Below are positions 59,514-64,000 of a stretch of DNA of 64,000 nt, one piece after another (position 1 is the first letter of the stretch; every line of letters starts with the position of its first letter). The translations under genes were made by a program, and so were the position numbers. The stretch lies in contig NZ_JASZYV010000006.1 of the NCBI RefSeq assembly GCF_030316895.1, positions 62,001 to 126,000 on the forward strand, written 5' to 3'. The notes beneath the pieces were generated by a model, which worked only from the letters and a program-made list of their open reading frames with translations, did no database searches and was not told the origin of the DNA. This stretch comes from Variovorax dokdonensis (GTDB lineage Bacteria > Pseudomonadota > Gammaproteobacteria > Burkholderiales > Burkholderiaceae_C).

Positions 59514-62078
59514 TCATCGAGCGGAGCCACCGGTGAACCAGCGGTAGTACGGATTGTCGGGATCGACGCGCACCACCTCGCGAATGTCTTCCAGCCAGGC
59601 CTTGCGATCGCCCTGATAGGCGTTCATGCCCGAACTGTAGAAACGATAAAGCACCCGCCGTTCCCACGTCATCTTGTCGATGAATGCCTTGTCGGCGCCC
59701 TGCAGGGGCGGTTCGGTGCGCAAGTCGAGCAAGGAGGTCAGCGAAACGCCGAAATCGGCGCGGCGCACCCAGGTGGCGTATTCGATGCGCGGACGGTCGT
59801 CGGTGACCGGCTGCGCGCCAGCCGCATAGCGCTCCAGCGTCGCGCGGTCCCCCACCCAGGTGGCCATGAGCGCGGCGGCCGAATCGACACCGACCTCCGC
59901 CAATGCCTTGCTCACCTGCGGCTGCGCGAAGCGGGACTGGATGCGCTCGACATCGAGCACGATCGGCTGCATCGAGCCGACCAGCATCATCTCGTGGAAC
60001 TCGGTGGACCACACGGTCGCATGAGGAAAGACGTCGATGAAGCTGCGAACCAGCGAGCGCGTGTCTTCGTCGTTCTGCGTGGGCAGGGGCAGCCACTGCG
60101 CCACCAAGCCGCCCGCCTGCAGGCGGCTTGCCGCCAGTTGGTAGAAGTCGCTCGAATAGAGATTGACCACGCCGGCAGCAGACGGCGGCGGCGGCTCCAG
60201 CGTAATCAGGTCGTAGCGCTGAGGACTGGCCAGCAGTTCGCGCCGGCCGTCGCGCACGCGGATCTGCATGCGCGCATCCTGGGTCAGGCCGTAGTTGCCC
60301 TTGAACTGCGGCGCCGCTCGCACCACGGCCGGCAGCAGTTCGGCCACGACCCGCTCCTGCAGGCCCGGCCAAGCAAGCAGCGAGCCCGCGGTGATGCCGG
60401 TTCCCATGCCGATCACCAGCGCCGACTTCGGCTCCTGGTTGTGCACGATCAAGGGCAGCAAAGCCTGCAATCGCATGTAGCGAAGCGAGGTCATGGCGTC
60501 GCCCGAATTGGAAACGCCCTGGATGTACAAACGATTGAAGCGGTTGCTGCCCTGGTTCTGCCGCACCACGGCGACCGTGCCGCCGCGGCTTTCTTCATAA
60601 AAGCGCAATTCGCCGCCGCGTGCCTGCGTCAACAACGACGCGAGCCGATCGCTCGGCACCAAGGCTGCGCCGGCAACGACCAGCCCGCACAACACCGCCA
60701 CGCCCCAACGCACTGCGGGTCGCGAAGCCGGCCCCGCCAGGACGGCGACCAAACCCAGCAGCCCTGCCGCGACCGCCAGCACTCCCAGGGTGTGGACCAG
60801 GCCCAGCCAAGGCACCAGCACGAAGCCCGCGAGCAAGGTGCCCGCGATGCCGCCAACGGTGTTGAGCGCCACCACGCGGCCCAGTTCTCGCCCGGCGTGT
60901 CCGCTCCCGCTGGCCAGGCGCAGGGCCACCGGGAATGCCGCGCCCAGGAGAACGGTGGGCACGAAGACGATGCATGCCGCCGCCAATGCGAAGCGCGCGC
61001 ACATGGCCAGCAGTTGCTGGCCCGTCAGGCCGAGCACCCAGCGCTCGACCACCGACTGGCTTCGCATCAGCCATTCGCCAAGCAGCGCCACCTCGATCAA
61101 GGCGACGGCTCCGGCAGCCGCGATCAGCCAGGCCAGCGTGCCCCAGGGATCGCGCAACCGATCGACGCGGCGGGCCAGACAGGCGCTGCCCACTGCCAAT
61201 CCAAGCAGATAGGTCGCCAGCACAACCGCAAACGCGAAGCTCCGCGTGCTGAGGAACTGGACGATCGATTGCGACCACACCACCTCGTAGCCCAGCGCAA
61301 TGCCGCCCGCCACGGCATAGAGAACCAGCGCCAGCCGCACCTTCGAAGGCGACATGGCGTCCCCGCCATCCGCAAGCGGCCTGTCGATGACGGGCGCCGT
61401 TCCAGCGTCGGGCATTGCAGCCTCGCGACGCAACAGCAGCAATGCACCGCCAGCCGCCAGCAGATTGAGCGCAGCCGCGGCGAGCGTGCTGCCGCGCAAG
61501 CCGAGCAACGGAATCAGCACAAACGCCGCCAACAGGCAACCCAAGATGGCGCCGGCCGTGTTCGCGGCGTACAGTGCGCCGCCCGTCGATCCGGTCCGCG
61601 CCAGTGCCGGCCGCATGGCCTGTATGAGGACCGGCAACGTGCCGCCCATGAGCGTTGCCGGAATGCCGACGAGGACGATGGGGATCAGCCAGGCCAGCGG
61701 CCCCGCCGCATCCTGCGCCCTGGCAAAAGGCCCTGGCGCCAGGCCCAGACCCAAGGTCGCGGCCACGGCAAGCAACGCAACGCCCACCTCGAGCCGGGCG
61801 TAGAGCGCAAGCGGCCGGGCGACGCGATCGGCGACTCCGCCGAAAGCCCAGCCACCCAAGGCCAGGCCCGCGAAGAATGCGGAGACGCCGACCGCCACGG
61901 CATGGACGTCCACCCCCACCACCAGGGCGAGTTGCTTGATCCACACCACCTGGAACACCAGGCCCGCCGTGCCGGAAGCAAGCAGCAGCAGCGCCGGACC
62001 TGCAAGACGCGGGCCGACTCGATTGGCCTGATCGTTGGCCGGCATCGTTGGCGGGGCAACTCTGGATTGCAGCGTCAC
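59514..62078 (-). CDS. Membrane-fused spermidine-synthase-like protein
   Basis: This 854-aa protein has about 14 MFS-like TM helices in two sets (from LAGPALLLLASGTAGLVFQVVWIKQLALVVG, and from VRLALVLYAVAGGIALGYEVVWSQSIVQFLS). From about residue 510 follows a soluble SAM-fold domain with RFNRLYIQGVSNSGDAMTSLRYMR, KSALVIGMGTGITAGSLL and DLITLEPPPPSAAGVVNLYSSDFY, the spermine/spermidine synthase (aminopropyltransferase) core. The gene joins directly to moxR (22 bp), so it appears part of the Bat operon. Substrate is unproved. An in-frame ATG 33 bp later is an alternative start. Confidence 0.85.
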   Translation of the reverse strand: MTLQSRVAPPTMPANDQANRVGPRLAGPALLLLASGTAGLVFQVVWIKQLALVVGVDVHAVAVGVSAFFAGLALGGWAFGGVADRVARPLALYARLEVGVALLAVAATLGLGLAPGPFARAQDAAGPLAWLIPIVLVGIPATLMGGTLPVLIQAMRPALARTGSTGGALYAANTAGAILGCLLAAFVLIPLLGLRGSTLAAAALNLLAAGGALLLLRREAAMPDAGTAPVIDRPLADGGDAMSPSKVRLALVLYAVAGGIALGYEVVWSQSIVQFLSTRSFAFAVVLATYLLGLAVGSACLARRVDRLRDPWGTLAWLIAAAGAVALIEVALLGEWLMRSQSVVERWVLGLTGQQLLAMCARFALAAACIVFVPTVLLGAAFPVALRLASGSGHAGRELGRVVALNTVGGIAGTLLAGFVLVPWLGLVHTLGVLAVAAGLLGLVAVLAGPASRPAVRWGVAVLCGLVVAGAALVPSDRLASLLTQARGGELRFYEESRGGTVAVVRQNQGSNRFNRLYIQGVSNSGDAMTSLRYMRLQALLPLIVHNQEPKSALVIGMGTGITAGSLLAWPGLQERVVAELLPAVVRAAPQFKGNYGLTQDARMQIRVRDGRRELLASPQRYDLITLEPPPPSAAGVVNLYSSDFYQLAASRLQAGGLVAQWLPLPTQNDEDTRSLVRSFIDVFPHATVWSTEFHEMMLVGSMQPIVLDVERIQSRFAQPQVSKALAEVGVDSAAALMATWVGDRATLERYAAGAQPVTDDRPRIEYATWVRRADFGVSLTSLLDLRTEPPLQGADKAFIDKMTWERRVLYRFYSSGMNAYQGDRKAWLEDIREVVRVDPDNPYYRWFTGGSAR

Positions 62079-62127
62079 ACCCGCCCTTGGTTCTCAGCTT
62101 TGGGGGCCTGGAAGGTCGGTGCCAAGA

Positions 62128-63144
62128 TCACTTGGCCGACGGAAAGACCTGCTTCCAGTCCTTCTTCATGCTCACGACAATCCACTTATTCGCCGGGGCC
62201 TGGTCGAGCGCCTTGTCCAGCTTGCCCATCGACGACTGGCGGTCGTAGGCGAATTCGCGCTGCGCATCGTCGTGATGCACGATCAGCCCGAGACGCCGTC
62301 CCGGCCCGTCGGTCGTGTACTTCAGCATGTGCATGTCGCCATCGGAATTGCCGAACGCCAGGATGGGACGCTGCCCGATGTGCAGGTTGATGCCCACCGG
62401 CTTGCCTGGGCCGTCATCCAGGAAGAACAAGCTGGGCTCGCGCATCAGTTTGCCGGTGGCCACGTCGTACTTGATGGTCTGGCTGGAGCCCACCACCTGT
62501 TCGGGAGGAATGCCGTAGACCTCTTCCGCCCACGGACGCATGGCTTCCATGGTGCCGCCCGAAACGATGAAGGTCTTGAAGCCGTTGGCGCGCAGGTACT
62601 TCAGCAGTTCGAGCTGCGGCTGGTAGACCAGTTCGGTGTAGGGGCGCTTGAGCGTCGGGTGGCGCGCAGTGGCAAACCACTGGCGGATGGCCTTGTCATA
62701 GTCATCGACCGACATGCCGCTGTTGGCCTGGAAGAGCAAGCCAAGCAGGGCCTTTTCGCCGCCAGCCATCGCCGTCTTCATGTCATCGGCCATGAGCGCC
62801 TTGTAGGTGGGGTTGTTGACCCACTCGGGCCTTGGCTTGGCCGCCTTGAGCTGGGCGATCATCAGGGCGAACTGCGTGTAGATCGGCTGCTCCACCCACA
62901 ACGTGCCGTCGTTGTCGAACGTGGCAATGCGCTGCGACGGCGCAACGTAGTTCGGAGAGCCTTCCTTGGTCACGTCGCGCACGAAGTCGACGATGGCCTG
63001 CTTGGACGCTCCGTCATTCCACGACGGCAGCGGGTCCGTGCCCATGTTGCCGCCGGTCGCGCAGCCGGCCAAAGTGGCGGCGACCACGCCTGCCGCCAGC
63101 CATCCGCCGACGCGAGCCCAGAGGGATTGTCTTGAAGCGCTCAT
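62128..63144 (-). CDS. HAD-superfamily phosphatase-like lipoprotein
   Basis: This 338-aa exported lipoprotein has a signal ending LAGC (Cys28) and a HAD-type phosphatase domain: the nucleophile motif FDNDGTLWVEQ at residues 76-86 (Asp77, Asp79), the Ser motif FIVSGGTMEAM near 190 and the acidic motif AFGNSDGDMHML near 270. Such secreted acid-phosphatase relatives hydrolyse phosphoesters in the periplasm. A strong ribosome site AAGGAGAG is 5 bp before ATG. It lies 49 bp before the spermidine-synthase-like gene and may be co-transcribed. Confidence 0.85.
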   Translation of the reverse strand: MSASRQSLWARVGGWLAAGVVAATLAGCATGGNMGTDPLPSWNDGASKQAIVDFVRDVTKEGSPNYVAPSQRIATFDNDGTLWVEQPIYTQFALMIAQLKAAKPRPEWVNNPTYKALMADDMKTAMAGGEKALLGLLFQANSGMSVDDYDKAIRQWFATARHPTLKRPYTELVYQPQLELLKYLRANGFKTFIVSGGTMEAMRPWAEEVYGIPPEQVVGSSQTIKYDVATGKLMREPSLFFLDDGPGKPVGINLHIGQRPILAFGNSDGDMHMLKYTTDGPGRRLGLIVHHDDAQREFAYDRQSSMGKLDKALDQAPANKWIVVSMKKDWKQVFPSAK

Positions 63145-63257
63145 TCAACTCTCCTTTTTTGCTCGTCGTTTGCCGAGAGCGTTCTGATTTTGACCCGGGC
63201 GAGCCTAACCGATACGCAAGTTGGGTCGCAAGGAAAGCCGACCTTGCCCAAGGCCAC

Positions 63258-64000
63258 TCATGAGTTGTGGCTGCTCGCCAACCTGCCCTCGAGCCAGACG
63301 CTGTAGCGCGACAGTCCGAAGCACACGACCCAATAGACCATGGCCAGGAAGAGATAGCCTTCCAGATAGAACGGTCGCCACACCGGATCGCCGCCCAGCG
63401 CCAGTCCCAATGCACCGGTCAACTCGAACAGGCCGACGATGGTGACCAGCGAGGTGTCCTTGAGCGTGCCGATCACGATGTTCATCAAGGCCGGCACCAC
63501 GTTGCGCAATGCCTGCGGCAAAACGATGTGGCGTTGCACCTGCCAGCGCCGCATGCCAACGGCCATGGCCGCGTCGACCTGCCCATGCGGCACCGACTGC
63601 AATCCGCCGCGCACGATCTCCGCCAGGTAGGCCGCGACGAAAAAGACCAGGCCCAGCAGCACGCGGATCAGCACATCGGGCTTCCAGCCGGCCGGCCACA
63701 GAAGCGGCAGCATGAACGAGGCCATGAAGAGCACCGAGATCAGCGGCACACCGCGCACCAGTTCGATGTAGGTGCTGCACAGGGCGCGCACCGCGGGCCA
63801 GCGTGAGCGGCGCCCCAAGGCCAGTGCGATCGACATCGGAAAAGCCAGCGCCAGGCTGACCACGGCCAGCGAAATCGTCAAGGGCAGACCGCCCCACTGC
63901 GTCGTGGGCACGAGCGACAGACCGAAGACTCCACCCCGCATCAGCATCACGAACAGCGCCAGGACCAGGACCCAGGCCGCCAACAGCCAGGCGCGCCAGA
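63258..64000 (-). CDS. Amino-acid ABC transporter permease (AapM-like; 5' end outside window)
   Basis: The visible 247 codons are the C-terminal part of an inner-membrane permease of the HisM/AapM type. The sequence WGGLPLTISLAVVSLALAFPMSIALALGRRS opens the core, and YLAEIVRGGLQSVPHGQVDAAMAVGMRRWQVQRHIVLPQALRNVVPALMN is the EAA loop that contacts the ATPase. The N-terminus continues past the window edge, so the start is not seen. The length and IELVRGVPLISVLFMASFMLPL fit the general L-amino-acid (Aap) permease group. Partner genes should lie upstream, outside the window. Confidence 0.88.
   Translation of the reverse strand, partial: WRAWLLAAWVLVLALFVMLMRGGVFGLSLVPTTQWGGLPLTISLAVVSLALAFPMSIALALGRRSRWPAVRALCSTYIELVRGVPLISVLFMASFMLPLLWPAGWKPDVLIRVLLGLVFFVAAYLAEIVRGGLQSVPHGQVDAAMAVGMRRWQVQRHIVLPQALRNVVPALMNIVIGTLKDTSLVTIVGLFELTGALGLALGGDPVWRPFYLEGYLFLAMVYWVVCFGLSRYSVWLEGRLASSHNS

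Noticed and set aside
59994..62390. A 798-codon plus-strand frame, Gln/Arg/His-rich
   Set aside because: Antisense to the spermidine-synthase-like gene; no recognisable domain or ribosome site.

Overview
The window is GC-rich chromosomal DNA with dense, strongly GC3-biased genes. It looks like a betaproteobacterium of the order Burkholderiales, most probably Comamonadaceae (Variovorax or Acidovorax type). That placement is inference, drawn from the protein sequences and from gene runs typical of that family: msrB-yciB-bolA-peptidylprolyl isomerase, purL next to map-glnD, and a split pqiA-pqiA-pqiB-pqiC operon. I see no rRNA, tRNA, insertion sequence, prophage or CRISPR array.

Layout. 1-7.9 kb: two coupled drug-efflux MFS genes, a DNA alkyl-repair gene (ogt) and a run of small housekeeping or stress genes (cupin, DUF2789, alpha/beta hydrolase, RidA, CrtC-like lipocalin, YceH, two small proteins). 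8-9.9 kb: the DNA-end-binding protein Ku, coupled to a MerR-HTH/TPR protein. 10-13.2 kb: a compact, uncharacterised tailoring cluster of glycosyltransferase, NodS-like methyltransferase, PIG-L deacetylase and an atypical acyl-CoA dehydrogenase. 13.3-16.9 kb: the Pqi lipid-transport operon. 17-20.3 kb: a large secreted GH95 glycosidase with an inserted, duplicated discoidin-like domain.

20.3-38.9 kb is one long minus-strand block of acyl-CoA and carboxylate catabolism. It holds an acyl-CoA ligase, a complete branched-chain-type ABC transporter (livKHMGF), a FadB-type multifunctional enzyme, thiolase, acyl-CoA dehydrogenase, thioesterase, two SDRs, an MDR reductase, a GST and a PM20D1-like N-acyl-amino-acid hydrolase. 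Together they could import a carboxylate, activate it and oxidise it.

39-51.1 kb is core metabolism: msrB-yciB-bolA-ppi, DODA-type dioxygenase coupled to purL, map, glnD, and an oxalate/formate-type MFS carrier. 51.1-52.5 kb is an AT-richer accessory stretch. It has five perfectly 11-bp-phased repeats, a strong terminator, a 45-codon ORF behind an FNR/ANR-type promoter, and an orphan 229-aa protein. 52.7-63.1 kb is a tightly coupled MoxR/Bat (aerotolerance-type) operon headed by a membrane spermidine-synthase-like protein and a HAD-family lipoprotein. The window ends inside an amino-acid ABC permease.

The most promising under-described items are the deacetylase/N-methyltransferase cluster, the FNR-controlled small ORF, the phased 11-bp repeats, the Ku-TPR pair and the GH95 domain insertion.
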